A stretch of 64,000 nucleotides of DNA from Citrobacter telavivensis (GTDB taxonomy: Bacteria > Pseudomonadota > Gammaproteobacteria > Enterobacterales > Enterobacteriaceae). How positions within the stretch are numbered: position 1 is the stretch's first letter; each line of letters begins with the position of its first letter. The stretch lies in contig CP045205.1 of the NCBI GenBank assembly GCA_009363175.1, forward strand, positions 3,968,001 through 4,032,000, written 5' to 3'. Both the position numbers and the translations under genes were made by a program. The notes under the pieces are model-generated. The model did no database searches, was not told where the DNA came from, and was given only the letters and a program-made list of their open reading frames with translations. Positions 35,347-44,918 of this stretch are shown one piece after another.

Positions 35347-37587
35347 ATGCGGTGGATCCTGTTCATCCTCTTTTGCCTGCTGGGCACACCCGCCCAGGCG
35401 GTGACCATCCCCGGCGTCACGACCGGTACAGACGCTGACGCACAAACCACTCCTGCGCCAGAACCTGACGTCGAGCAAAAGAAAGCCGCTTACGGGGCGC
35501 TGGCCGATGTACTGGAAAATGACACCTCGCGCAAGGAGCTGATTGACCAGTTGCGCAGCGTTGCGGCCACGCCGCCGCCGGACCCGGTGCCCAAAATCAC
35601 GCCGCCGGTGGTGGTTGAAGAAAAAACCGTACTGGAGAACGTCACCGAACTCAGCCGCCATTACGGCGAAGCGCTGTCTGACCGCTTCGCCCAACTCTAT
35701 CGCAACATCACCGATGCGCCTCACAAACCGTTTAACAGCCAGACCTTTAATAATGCCCTTAGCCACTTTCTGATGCTGGCCGCGGCGGTGTTCGGCTTCT
35801 ACTGGTTGATTCGTCTGTGTGCGCTACCGTTGTATCGCAAAATGGGTAACTGGGCGCGACAAAAGAACCGTGAGCGCAGCAACTGGCTCCAGCTACCGGC
35901 AATGATCGTTGGCGCCTTTATTATCGATCTGCTGCTACTGGCGTTGACCCTGTTTGTCGGTCAGTTATTGAGTGACAGACTGAACGCAGGCAGCCGCACC
36001 ATCGCGTTTCAGCAAGGGCTGTTTCTGAACGCCTTTGCGCTGATCGAATTTTTCAAAGCCATTCTGCGGCTGATTTTTTGTCCAAACGTGGCGCAACTAC
36101 GACCCTTTAATATTCAGGATGCCAGCGCCCGTTACTGGAACCGGCGATTAAGTTCACTCAGCAGCCTGATTGGCTATGGACTGATCGTTGCGGTTCCCAT
36201 TATTTCTAATCAGGTGAACGTGCAGGTTGGCGCAATGGCCAACGTGGTCATCATGCTGTGTATCACGCTGTGGGCGCTGTATCTGATCTTTCGCAACAAG
36301 AAAGAGATTACCCAGCACCTGTTGAATCTGGCAGAACGATCGCTGGCCTTCTTCAGTCTGTTTATCCGCGCCTTTGCGCTGGTCTGGCACTGGCTGGCGA
36401 GCGCCTATTTCATCGTCTTGTTTTTCTTCTCGCTGTTCGACCCTGGCAACAGCCTGAAGTTTATGATGGGGGCGACGGTGCGCAGTCTGATGATCATCGG
36501 CATTGCGGCCTTCGTTTCCGGGATGTTCACCCGCTGGATCGCCAAAACGATTACTCTCTCCCCGCATACGCAGCGCAATTATCCTGAACTGCAAAAACGG
36601 CTTAACGGCTGGCTCTCTACCGCGTTGAACGTGGCGCGGATCCTGACGGTATGCGTTGCCATCATGCTGCTGTTAAACGCATGGGGGCTGTTTGATTTCT
36701 GGAACTGGCTGCACAACGGCGCCGGAGAGAAGACGGTCGATATTCTGATCCGTATTGTGCTGATCCTGTTTTTCTCAGCGGTGGGCTGGACGCTGCTTGC
36801 CAGCCTGATCGAAAACCGGCTGGCCTCCGATATTCATGGTCGTCCTCTGCCCAGCGCACGTACCCGCACGCTGTTAACGCTGTTTCGCAACGCGCTGGCG
36901 GTGATCATCAGCACGATCACCATCATGATTGTGCTCTCGGAAATTGGCGTTAACATCGCCCCACTGTTGGCCGGGGCCGGGGCGCTGGGGCTGGCGATTT
37001 CATTTGGTTCGCAAACGCTGGTGAAAGATATTATTACCGGGGTCTTTATTCAGTTCGAGAATGGCATGAACACCGGGGATCTGGTGACTATCGGACCGTT
37101 GACCGGGACAGTAGAACGGATGTCGATTCGTTCCGTTGGCGTGCGCCAGGACACCGGGGCGTACCATATTATCCCGTGGTCATCGATCACCACCTTCGCC
37201 AACTTTGTCCGCGGCATTGGGTCGGTGGTCGCCAATTACGATGTGGATCGCCATGAAGATGCCGATAAAGCCAATCAGGCGCTGAAAGAAGCAGTCGCTG
37301 CGGTGATGGAAACCGAAGAGGTTCGTGGGCTGATCATTGGCGAGCCGTCATTTGCCGGGATTGTCGGATTAACCAACACGGCATTTACGCTGAGGGTATC
37401 GTTCACCACGCTGCCGCTGAAACAGTGGACGGTCCGCTTCGCGCTGGACAGCCAGGTGAAAAAACATTTCGACCTCGCTGGCGTTCGCCCGCCGGTGCAA
37501 ACTTATCAGGTACTGCCCGCCACGCCAACGACACCGACAACGCCGACCGCACCGGCGCCGCTGCCACCCGGCGAGCCGACCCTCTAG
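35347..37587 (+). CDS. ybiO: Mechanosensitive channel YbiO (MscS family)
   Basis: Large MscS-type channel that opens under hypo-osmotic stress. 746 residues from the ATG at 35347, which has GGAGGAG upstream and begins a signal peptide (to about residue 19). A periplasmic N-terminal domain, about ten membrane helices, then the MscS core: pore helix GAGALGLAISFGSQTLVKDIITG, beta domain and C-terminal cytoplasmic part. The tail has a short Thr-Pro repeat (TPTTPTTPT) longer than in E. coli. Its stop overlaps the convergent rlmF by 4 nt. Confidence 0.94.
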   Translation: MRWILFILFCLLGTPAQAVTIPGVTTGTDADAQTTPAPEPDVEQKKAAYGALADVLENDTSRKELIDQLRSVAATPPPDPVPKITPPVVVEEKTVLENVTELSRHYGEALSDRFAQLYRNITDAPHKPFNSQTFNNALSHFLMLAAAVFGFYWLIRLCALPLYRKMGNWARQKNRERSNWLQLPAMIVGAFIIDLLLLALTLFVGQLLSDRLNAGSRTIAFQQGLFLNAFALIEFFKAILRLIFCPNVAQLRPFNIQDASARYWNRRLSSLSSLIGYGLIVAVPIISNQVNVQVGAMANVVIMLCITLWALYLIFRNKKEITQHLLNLAERSLAFFSLFIRAFALVWHWLASAYFIVLFFFSLFDPGNSLKFMMGATVRSLMIIGIAAFVSGMFTRWIAKTITLSPHTQRNYPELQKRLNGWLSTALNVARILTVCVAIMLLLNAWGLFDFWNWLHNGAGEKTVDILIRIVLILFFSAVGWTLLASLIENRLASDIHGRPLPSARTRTLLTLFRNALAVIISTITIMIVLSEIGVNIAPLLAGAGALGLAISFGSQTLVKDIITGVFIQFENGMNTGDLVTIGPLTGTVERMSIRSVGVRQDTGAYHIIPWSSITTFANFVRGIGSVVANYDVDRHEDADKANQALKEAVAAVMETEEVRGLIIGEPSFAGIVGLTNTAFTLRVSFTTLPLKQWTVRFALDSQVKKHFDLAGVRPPVQTYQVLPATPTTPTTPTAPAPLPPGEPTL

Positions 37588-38510
37588 CGTTTACGCGTGC
37601 TAAAACGGCGGCGCTGGTCGTCATCCATAAAGGTCCAGGCGATAAAGCGACTCTGCTTTTGTCCCTGGGCCATCTCTTTTTTCACCACCCTGACCGCCCC
37701 CACGTCTGTCAGCGCACGATAAAGTGGCGGCAGGTTTTCACCGCGAGACACCAGCGTAGTAAACCACATGACCTGACGGCCAAAGGCCTGGCTTTCAGCA
37801 ATCATCGTTTTGATGAATGCCACTTCGCCACCTTCACACCACAATTCCTGCTGCTGACCGCCGAAGTTCAACGCATCGTCTTTGCTCTGTCCGAGGTTGC
37901 GGCGTTTGCGCTCGCTCCCTGCCCGGGCAGACGCGGCAGAGTCATGAAACGGCGGGTTGCACAGCGTTGCATCATATTGCTCATTCTTATGAATGATGCC
38001 GTTAAAGATAGCCGCAGGGGTTTTCTGCCGACGCAGGCGAATCGAACGCGTCAGTCCCGGATTGGCACTGATAATCGCCTGCGCGCTGGCGAATGCCTGC
38101 TCATGCGTCTCGCTGCCCGTAAAGCGCCAGCCATACTCATGCACGCCAATCAGCGGATAGATACAGTTCGCGCCGACACCGACATCCAGGATAGTGGCCT
38201 GGGTTGGCACACTTCCCGACGTCTCAGCAAGAAGATCGGCCAGGTGGTGGATGTAATCTGCACGCCCTGGCACGGGCGGACACAGAAACCCTTCAGGAAT
38301 ATCCCAGTTTGCCACCCCATAGAAATGCGCCAGCAGCGCCTTGTTCAACGCTTTTACCGCCAGTGGATTGGCAAAATCAACGCTTTGCTCGCCTGCGGGA
38401 GTCAGGACGAGATACTGCGCCAGCTCAGGCGTGCCTTTGCAGAGCGAGGCAAGATCGTAGCGGCTGTGATGACGGTTACGCGGGTGTAGGCCCGGTTTCT
38501 GGGGGGACAT
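37584..38510 (-). CDS. rlmF: 23S rRNA m6A1618 methyltransferase RlmF
   Basis: SAM-dependent methyltransferase that modifies A1618 of 23S rRNA. 308 residues, exact E. coli length. Motif I region ILDVGVGANCIYPL and the N6-adenine catalytic motif NPPF in ATLCNPPFHDSA; a basic C-terminus. The ATG at 38510 has GGAGAA upstream. Confidence 0.95.
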   Translation of the reverse strand: MSPQKPGLHPRNRHHSRYDLASLCKGTPELAQYLVLTPAGEQSVDFANPLAVKALNKALLAHFYGVANWDIPEGFLCPPVPGRADYIHHLADLLAETSGSVPTQATILDVGVGANCIYPLIGVHEYGWRFTGSETHEQAFASAQAIISANPGLTRSIRLRRQKTPAAIFNGIIHKNEQYDATLCNPPFHDSAASARAGSERKRRNLGQSKDDALNFGGQQQELWCEGGEVAFIKTMIAESQAFGRQVMWFTTLVSRGENLPPLYRALTDVGAVRVVKKEMAQGQKQSRFIAWTFMDDDQRRRFSTRKR

Positions 38511-38641
38511 AGCATTCTCCTTTTAACAGCGGCGTAAGATACCCGCATAACGCAACGCGGTAAACCAGGTTGATGAGAAACAACCGCTTCGCTGCGGCGT
38601 ATCAGAACGAAAAATGGGGCGAAGCAGCATAAATCACCCGA

Positions 38642-38669
38642 AAATCAGTGATATGCATGTCATTGATTT
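38642..38669. promoter_or_regulatory. Imperfect palindrome upstream of mcbA
   Basis: AAATCAGTGA, 8-base centre, TCATTGATTT: arms match at nine of ten positions. It lies about 130 nt before mcbA and could be an operator, possibly for the McbR-type regulator known for E. coli mcbA. Binder unknown. Confidence 0.4.
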
Positions 38670-38796
38670 GTCAACATACGTCAATATTTATCGTTCAAAT
38701 TTTAAGCAGATCATCATCGATTTTTTACGCCATTTCCGCCGCACTGACGACCTAAACTTATCAGGCACTACACGTTGTTTCACTGAGGAGAGCATC

Positions 38797-39057
38797 ATGA
38801 AAAAATGCCTCGCATTACTCGTCGCTACCACGCTTGCCGGTGTGGCATTCGCGGCATCAGCAGTACAGCCTCTCAATAGCCCCGATACTGGTCAGCTACG
38901 CGCGTCAGGTACCGTCTCTGCGACTGGCGCAACCAACCTGAGTGACCTGGAGGATAAACTGGCGGAAAAAGCGCAAGAACAAGGCGCGAAAGGCTTTGTG
39001 GTTAATTCCGCAGGCGGTAACAACCAAATGTACGGTACAGCTACCATTTACAAGTAA
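38797..39057 (+). CDS. mcbA: DUF1471 periplasmic protein McbA (YbiM)
   Basis: 86 residues: signal peptide to about residue 22 and one BhsA/McbA domain with the family end GNNQMYGTATIYK. In E. coli McbA affects colanic acid mucoidy and biofilm. Start at 38797 with GAGGAG upstream. A longer in-frame ORF from 38614 lacks a signal peptide and is rejected. A paralogue, ybiJ, lies 0.7 kb away. Confidence 0.92.
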   Translation: MKKCLALLVATTLAGVAFAASAVQPLNSPDTGQLRASGTVSATGATNLSDLEDKLAEKAQEQGAKGFVVNSAGGNNQMYGTATIYK

Positions 39058-39180
39058 TCTTCCCCACGACCTGCCCGATAGCGACTTCGCTTATCGGGCA
39101 ATACCTCCCTTGACTGAGCAATTTTTGACCCCATCTCGGTTATAATAATCCCTGTCATAAAGCGTGAGGAGAATATCGCT

Positions 39181-39447
39181 ATGGCCTCCGGTTGGGCAAA
39201 TGATGACGCCGTGAACGAACAGATCAACAGTACAATTGAAGATGCTGTCGCCCGTGCAAGAGGTGAAATTCCGCGCGGTGATAGCCTGTATGAATGTGAA
39301 GAATGTGGCGACCCCATACCCGAAGCGCGTCGACAGGCGGTGCCCGGTGTAAGACTGTGCCTCAACTGCCAACAGGAGAAAGATTCAAAAAATGCATCTT
39401 ACACGGGATATAATCGCAGAGGTTCAAAAGACAGCCAGTTACGCTGA
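39181..39447 (+). CDS. ybiI: DksA/TraR-type zinc-finger protein YbiI
   Basis: 88 residues. A C4 zinc finger CEECGDP...CLNCQ near residues 39-63 of the DksA/TraR type, with an N-terminal helix (DAVNEQINSTIEDAVARAR). Such small members bind the RNA polymerase secondary channel in some cases; no function is proven for YbiI. In E. coli K-12, ybiX and fiu lie between it and mcbA; here only 123 bp separate them. Confidence 0.9.
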   Translation: MASGWANDDAVNEQINSTIEDAVARARGEIPRGDSLYECEECGDPIPEARRQAVPGVRLCLNCQQEKDSKNASYTGYNRRGSKDSQLR

Positions 39448-39732
39448 CCTATTTTTACAGAGATATAAAGAACATGCCGTTTCGCTTACGCTCACGTTAA
39501 ATCGCATTCTGCGTAGCAAAACGTGCCGTTCACCGCTCAACTGTAAAGCGAACGTCGAAGAACCGTAAATTCATCTCGCGAATTAATTAATAATCAATAA
39601 GTTATTTGTCATTCAAATTATTTGATGGATGTTGTCAATTCTCTTCGATTTTATCTCTCAAGCAAAAGCGTGATACTTATCACATCGACGAAACATCGTC
39701 TTCCTTAAAGAATAACCTGCGAGAGATTAACA

Positions 39733-39993
39733 ATGAAAACTATCAAATACGCTATTGCCGCTGTTGCCCTGTCTACCCTGTCTTTTGGCGTTTTCGCTGC
39801 CGAACCTGTCACGGCTGCTCAGGCGCAAAGCATGAATAAAATCGGTGTGGTTTCTGCAGAAGGCGCAACCACGCTGGACGGCCTGGAAGCAAAACTGGCT
39901 GAGAAAGCCGCTGCAGCTGGCGCGAGCGGTTACAGCATCACCTCTGCCAACAACAACAACAAAATGAGCGGTACTGCTGTTATCTACAAATAA
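39733..39993 (+). CDS. ybiJ: DUF1471 periplasmic protein YbiJ
   Basis: 86 residues, signal peptide to about residue 22 (VFAAE), then a BhsA/McbA-type domain ending NNNKMSGTAVIYK. Same length and architecture as McbA upstream. Members are stress-induced; this one is not characterised. The 285-bp leader before it has AT-rich sequence and no other gene. Confidence 0.92.
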   Translation: MKTIKYAIAAVALSTLSFGVFAAEPVTAAQAQSMNKIGVVSAEGATTLDGLEAKLAEKAAAAGASGYSITSANNNNKMSGTAVIYK

Positions 39994-40061
39994 GTTTTAC
40001 CCCGTCTGCTGCCAACAGACACCCTGCTCCAACCCTCATTGAACCTGAATTACCCTTATTT

Positions 40062-40091
40062 GCCCGTCCGCCACTGGACGGGCTTTTTTTT
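40062..40091 (+). terminator. ybiJ terminator
   Basis: GCCCGTCC, 6-base loop, GGACGGGC followed by eight T: a strong intrinsic terminator between ybiJ and the convergent ybiB. Confidence 0.93.
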
Positions 40092-40101
40092 ATCTGTCGT
40101 G

Positions 40102-41070
40102 CTAAAAACTGTCGTTCACCCGCGCCAGTCCTTCCTCGAGTGTTGACACTGCTGCCGTTGCCACCAGGCAACAGGCCATCTGGATTTTCAACGATGCCGG
40201 TACCGGCTCGCTTCCCGCCAGACAGCGTTCGATCCAGCGCGCAGTCGTCTCGGGATCCTTTGCCGCAGGCAGCGGTACGGGTTCGTCGGGCATTTCGCTT
40301 TGTCGGTTCTGTAACACCCGCGAGCCGGTACTATCAATCAGGCTAATCTGCGGACAACGCTGCGGGTTGGCGTAGACCTCACCTTCAGTTCCGTGCATCA
40401 ACAGCCCACGCCCGCCAATATCACTAAAGAATTTCGCTACGCGCGGCACATATTCCGGATGTGACACGCTGGCAAGACGCAGCGCGGCGTCCTCAGCAAA
40501 CGGTGTCGCCAGCTTCGCCAGCGTATGTGCGCTGTTACGCACGCCCAGTCGCCAACGCATTGCCAGCTGTTTTTCCAGCGGCGGGCAGAGCGTACTCACC
40601 GGAATAAAGACCGGCTGATGTCCATCCAGCTTCGCCTGCGCTTGTCCAGCATGCCACGTCGGTGCAATCCCCATCAACTCAAAAATGGTTTCCGTTAGCA
40701 CGCGGGTCGGATCTTCACTCACCCCATGCACCACCACCGGGAAACCCAGTTTGTGTAATAAAATGGCCAGCAGCGGCGTCAGATTCGCCTGTTTACGCGC
40801 GCCGTTATAGCTGGGAATGACAATCGGCATCGGTTTCGCAACCGGAGGGGTTAGCTTAATAGAATGGTTTTGCATCGCCTCATAAAAGCCCAGCATTTCG
40901 GCTTCCCCTTCCCCTTTAATACGCAGCGCAATCAGCACGCCGCCCATCTCCAGTTCAGGCACGTCCCCGTTGAGCATGTGGGTATACAGACCGCGGGCGG
41001 TGTCCAGGTCCAGATCCCGGGCGTGGTTTTTGCCCCGGCCGATCTCTTTAATAATTTTGCGGTAATCCAT
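40102..41070 (-). CDS. ybiB: TrpD2-family nucleic-acid-binding protein YbiB
   Basis: 322 residues, fold of anthranilate phosphoribosyltransferase (TrpD) but without its PRPP-binding GTGGD motif, so it is not a tryptophan enzyme. E. coli YbiB binds single-stranded nucleic acids through a basic groove. It follows dinG by 26 nt on the same strand and would share its SOS control. Confidence 0.9.
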   Translation of the reverse strand: MDYRKIIKEIGRGKNHARDLDLDTARGLYTHMLNGDVPELEMGGVLIALRIKGEGEAEMLGFYEAMQNHSIKLTPPVAKPMPIVIPSYNGARKQANLTPLLAILLHKLGFPVVVHGVSEDPTRVLTETIFELMGIAPTWHAGQAQAKLDGHQPVFIPVSTLCPPLEKQLAMRWRLGVRNSAHTLAKLATPFAEDAALRLASVSHPEYVPRVAKFFSDIGGRGLLMHGTEGEVYANPQRCPQISLIDSTGSRVLQNRQSEMPDEPVPLPAAKDPETTARWIERCLAGSEPVPASLKIQMACCLVATAAVSTLEEGLARVNDSF

Positions 41071-41096
41071 CGAAAACTCCTTGCCTCACACTCACG

Positions 41097-43247
41097 TTAT
41101 TTACGCCGACGGCGCGCGGGTTTCGCTTTTTCTTTTGCCTTTACTATAACGTCTGGCACAGCGGGTTGCTCTATGGGAAAAACAGGTAATGCATCCAGTA
41201 AACGCTTGCCATAATTTTTGGTCAACAGACGCTTATCATAAATCACCACTTCTCCCCAGCACCCGTGGCTACGGATCAGGCGTCCCACCTGCTGAATGAG
41301 ATTAAACGAGGCGGCGGGCAGGCTTTGCACCTCAAACGGATAGCGATTGAGGCTTTTGAGCCATTCGCCTTCGGTGATCACCACCGGGCTGTCAATGGGC
41401 GGGAACGCTATTTTATGAATATGCACCTGGCTGAGCAAATCCCCTTTCAGATCCAGCCCCTCGGCGAAAGATTGCAGCCCAATCAACACGCTACGCTCGC
41501 CGTTCTCTACTCGCTTACGGTGCAACTCCACCAACCGATAGCGCGGCTGGTCACCCTGGACCAGCAACAGCAGACGCAAATCCGTGACGTGTTCCAGAAA
41601 TCGCTGCATTGCCCGTCCGCTGGCAAACAATACCAACATGCCAGTGTGCTTTTTGCTTTCCAGTTGTTCGCGAAAATAGGCGGCCATCTCCGCGATATGC
41701 TGCTCTTCGGTATCAATTAGCGGCTCATAGCGCATCTGCGGAATTATGATTTTGCCCTGTTCAACGTGGTTAAACGGCGAATCGAGCGCGACAAAACGGT
41801 CTCCGGCTTTCTCCTTCAGACCGCTCATCTCCTGCAGGCGTGAAAAACTGTTAAGCGAACGCAGCGTGGCGGAGGTGACGATAATATGCGGCACGCTGCG
41901 CCAGAGTAGCCGCTCCAGCTGATCGCTCACGCGGATCCCCACACAGTGAAACCAGACGTGAGGCTGCCCGTCGCGCACATCGCGCGTCGTCCATTTCGAC
42001 ACCGGCGCACCGGACGACTGGGCCAGTGAGGCCAGCCGCCACAGTTTGCTTTGTGCCTCAAACATCCCCAGCGCACGGTTCATCTGCAAAATAGCCCGGT
42101 GCAGACGCACAACATCGTGGCTGCCGGTTTTCTCGCTGAGATCGTTTAAAAATAGCTCCGCCAGACCGCGCAGCGTTTCGGTGAGCTTCGCCAGACGCTG
42201 GCAAATCTCCATCACTTCATCCGGCAGTGTTCCCATCGCAAAGCGATGTTCCGCCTCCTGCCTGGCGGGCATGTACAGATTGAGAATGCTATTAAGCGAG
42301 GCGATAAGCTCATACAACTCTTCGCAATGGGCGTTCAGACGCTCCGGATTCGCCAGCGGCGGCGTGGTTTTGGGACGAAACTGCTCCATGCAGGTCGCCA
42401 CCAGTTTGCTGAACAGATCCAGCTGCAGGCGATACCAGGGTGCGGTAATTTCGGCACTCATTTCCAGCGCATCGCGGGCGACGTCCGGCAGGTGATGGCC
42501 TTCATCCAGCACCAGCAGCAGGTTTTTCGGATCCGGCAGCACTGCTTCACTTTCCATCGCGGCCATCACCAGCGCATGGTTTGCCACCACCACTTCCGCT
42601 TCCTGAATCTCACGACGCGCCACAAAGAACGGGCACTCACGATAGTAATGACAGTTGCGGTTCAGGCAGCTGGCTTTGTCGGTGCTCAATCGCCGCCAGA
42701 GGTCGTCATCAATGGCGATATCCGTATGATCGCGCAGGCCGTCCCACTTGTAGCTGTCGAGGGAGTCTTTCAACTTTGCGCAACGCTTCTGTTCTTCCTG
42801 GTTGTTCGGCGTGAGTTCATCATCAAGAAACGCGAGCAGATCCTGCTGCGTGGGTTCAGTACTGGCCAGCGCCGTCAGATTTCGAGGACACACATAGCGA
42901 CCGCGACCAAACGCGGCGGTAAAGCGAAGATCGGGAATGATTTTGCGCAGTAATGGCAGATCTTTACTGTAGATCTGATCCTGCAACGCCACGTTGGCGG
43001 TACTGACCACCAGCGTTTTTTGCTCTTCCCGCGCAATGGCAATACCGGGAATGAGATAAGACAGGGTTTTCCCCACCCCGGTGGGTGCTTCAATCGCCAG
43101 ATGACGCCCTTCTTCTCCGGTCAGCGTTTTCGCGACATCGGCAATCATCTGCCGCTGCGGCGCACGGGGGATAAAGTCGGGGATCTGTTCCTGAAGCGCC
43201 TTATACCAGGCGGCGATTTGCGCTTTGAGCGCAGCGGTTAATGCCAT
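41097..43247 (-). CDS. dinG: ATP-dependent DNA helicase DinG
   Basis: SF2, XPD-like 5'-3' helicase that unwinds R-loops, D-loops and forks. 716 residues from the ATG at 43247. Walker A EAPTGVGKT near residue 48; iron-sulfur cluster cysteines in VCPRN and SCLNRNCHYYRECPF; Walker B variant LDEGHHLPD; motif VI QQVGRLIRSHG. The start gives the E. coli length; a 15-codon upstream extension would run through the LexA box. A basic tail ends in RRRRK. Confidence 0.95.
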   Translation of the reverse strand: MALTAALKAQIAAWYKALQEQIPDFIPRAPQRQMIADVAKTLTGEEGRHLAIEAPTGVGKTLSYLIPGIAIAREEQKTLVVSTANVALQDQIYSKDLPLLRKIIPDLRFTAAFGRGRYVCPRNLTALASTEPTQQDLLAFLDDELTPNNQEEQKRCAKLKDSLDSYKWDGLRDHTDIAIDDDLWRRLSTDKASCLNRNCHYYRECPFFVARREIQEAEVVVANHALVMAAMESEAVLPDPKNLLLVLDEGHHLPDVARDALEMSAEITAPWYRLQLDLFSKLVATCMEQFRPKTTPPLANPERLNAHCEELYELIASLNSILNLYMPARQEAEHRFAMGTLPDEVMEICQRLAKLTETLRGLAELFLNDLSEKTGSHDVVRLHRAILQMNRALGMFEAQSKLWRLASLAQSSGAPVSKWTTRDVRDGQPHVWFHCVGIRVSDQLERLLWRSVPHIIVTSATLRSLNSFSRLQEMSGLKEKAGDRFVALDSPFNHVEQGKIIIPQMRYEPLIDTEEQHIAEMAAYFREQLESKKHTGMLVLFASGRAMQRFLEHVTDLRLLLLVQGDQPRYRLVELHRKRVENGERSVLIGLQSFAEGLDLKGDLLSQVHIHKIAFPPIDSPVVITEGEWLKSLNRYPFEVQSLPAASFNLIQQVGRLIRSHGCWGEVVIYDKRLLTKNYGKRLLDALPVFPIEQPAVPDVIVKAKEKAKPARRRRK

Positions 43248-43261
43248 GAGAAAACCTGAAA

Positions 43262-43281
43262 TACTGTATAAACAGCCACTA
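43262..43281 (-). promoter_or_regulatory. Atypical LexA box of dinG
   Basis: Read on the minus strand the 20-mer starts TAGTGG and ends TACAGTA, 14 nt before the start codon. The right half is a perfect SOS half-site (CAG); the left has GTG where CTG is standard. E. coli dinG is known for a non-canonical left half (TTG). Confidence 0.7.
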
Positions 43282-43354
43282 TTGTGGCACATTTCAGGCC
43301 TGGAACGTACCTTTTTTGCCGGTTCTGGAAAGCGCTTCGCAACCTGGAGGCGAA

Positions 43355-43451
43355 TTGCCGGATGGCGGCTTGCGCCTTATCCGGCCTACGTTTAAGCATA
43401 CTCCGGGCCGGATAAGCGCGTAGGCCTGATAAGCGCAGCGCCATCAGGCAG
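43355..43451. repeat. REP/BIME cluster between dinG and the DASS gene
   Basis: Three REP-type units in alternating orientation (TTGCCGGATGGCGG..CCTTATCCGGCC, then GGGCCGGATAAGCG, then GCCTGATAAGCG..CCATCAGGCA), ending 12 nt before the stop of the transporter gene. Confidence 0.85.
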
Positions 43452-43463
43452 CTGCGCTATGAC

Positions 43464-44885
43464 TTAATAGTACCCCAGCAGCTTCCACCACAACATGCCA
43501 ACCGCGAAGATGATGATCACATTAAACGTCACCACGCACAGGTTGATTCGGTAAAACCGCGGTCGCTCGAAATAGCCTTGCGCAAAGTAAATAGGGCCGG
43601 GTCCACCACCGTACTCCGTGTTCCCCCACATCAGGTTACTGAAGATACCGAAGCAGATTGCCACCATCATCGGCGGCGCTCCGGCCGCAATCGCCGTTGC
43701 GGCAAACGGCGCGTACAGCGCGGCAACGTGCCCCGTGGCGGTGGCAAACAGATAGTGGACATAGATGTACAGGACCCCGAGCACGATAAAGGCTTCCATC
43801 GCGCCGAATCCCTGAATCCCGCTGCCCAACTTCACCGTCATCCATTTGATGAATCCCAGATCCGCCAGACCCGTCGCCAGGCTGATGATCACGCTAAACC
43901 AGATTACCGTATCCCACGCGGCATGGTCATTAAGGAGACTTTTCCAGCTTACCGCACCGGTCGCAAACAAATAGGCCGCCAGACCCAGCCCGACCGACGT
44001 CGCGGAGATCCCGGTGATCAGGCTGGTTCCCCAGCCTACCAGCGCCAGCACAAAGCCTACCGCCACTTTTTTCTCATTACTGCTCATTCCGCCCAGTTCG
44101 CTGAGCGACTGTTTGCCCATCGCTTTGGCTTCCGGAGTGTGCTTCAGTTCCGGATCCAGCAGCTTGTAGACCAGCAGCGGCATCAGGCAAAAGCAGACCA
44201 TCGCCGGTACTACGGCGGAAATAAACCATCCGCCCCAGGTGATATCCAGACCCAGCGTGGATTTTGCCAGGCTTGCTACCAGCGGGTTTGCCGCCATCCC
44301 CGTCAAAAATATCGCCCCGGTGATCGGCGTGAACTGAAAGCAGACCATCGTTAAGAAATCACCAATCCGTTTACCGGTCGCGCCGGGTGCCGAGCCGAGT
44401 ACGTCGTTGATTGAACGGGCGATGGGGAAAATAATCCCACCAGAACGCGCCGTCACGGAAGGCATTGCCGGAGCCATAATCAGGTCGGAAACGCCGAGCG
44501 AATAGGCAATTCCCAGACTGCTTCCACCAAACAGCGACAGCATTTTATAAGCAATGCGTTTCCCCAGTCCGGAGGTCACAAATCCCAGTGAGAGCACGTA
44601 GGCGCAGAATATCAGCCACACGGTGCCAGAGGCAAAGCCCGACAGCGCCTTTGCCTCGGTCAAGGTTTTACTAAAGATAACCACGCAAAGCGCAATCAGC
44701 ATGACCGCCCCCGAAGGGAGCGGTTGGGTCAGGATAGCCGCAATGGTCGCGGCAAAAATCGCAAACATATGCCAGGCCGCCGGCGTTAGCCCGTCAGGGA
44801 CGGGAATAAACCAAATGACGGCGCCAATCACCAGCGGGATCAGAAATGAGATAACTTTCTTTCCCGCGACAGAATTCGTAGACAT
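43464..44885 (-). CDS. DASS-family anion/dicarboxylate transporter
   Basis: 473 residues, about 12 hydrophobic segments, divalent anion:sodium symporter family, closest in feel to the bacterial CitT/TtdT/YbhI/SO2-type antiporters. Family features: SNLMWGNTEYGGGPGPIYFAQGY near the C-terminus and TARSGGIIFPIARSIND near residue 145. It lies 33 nt after the lyase gene in one operon, so it probably imports the lyase substrate or exchanges it for the product, such as fumarate or succinate. The actual substrate is unknown. Confidence 0.85.
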   Translation of the reverse strand: MSTNSVAGKKVISFLIPLVIGAVIWFIPVPDGLTPAAWHMFAIFAATIAAILTQPLPSGAVMLIALCVVIFSKTLTEAKALSGFASGTVWLIFCAYVLSLGFVTSGLGKRIAYKMLSLFGGSSLGIAYSLGVSDLIMAPAMPSVTARSGGIIFPIARSINDVLGSAPGATGKRIGDFLTMVCFQFTPITGAIFLTGMAANPLVASLAKSTLGLDITWGGWFISAVVPAMVCFCLMPLLVYKLLDPELKHTPEAKAMGKQSLSELGGMSSNEKKVAVGFVLALVGWGTSLITGISATSVGLGLAAYLFATGAVSWKSLLNDHAAWDTVIWFSVIISLATGLADLGFIKWMTVKLGSGIQGFGAMEAFIVLGVLYIYVHYLFATATGHVAALYAPFAATAIAAGAPPMMVAICFGIFSNLMWGNTEYGGGPGPIYFAQGYFERPRFYRINLCVVTFNVIIIFAVGMLWWKLLGYY

Positions 44886-44918
44886 AGCAATATCCTTATT
44901 CCGTTAACACGAGAACGT

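Noticed and set aside
37425..38489. 354-codon open frame antisense to rlmF
   Set aside because: The opposite strand encodes full-length RlmF with its NPPF motif. The frame has no recognisable domain.
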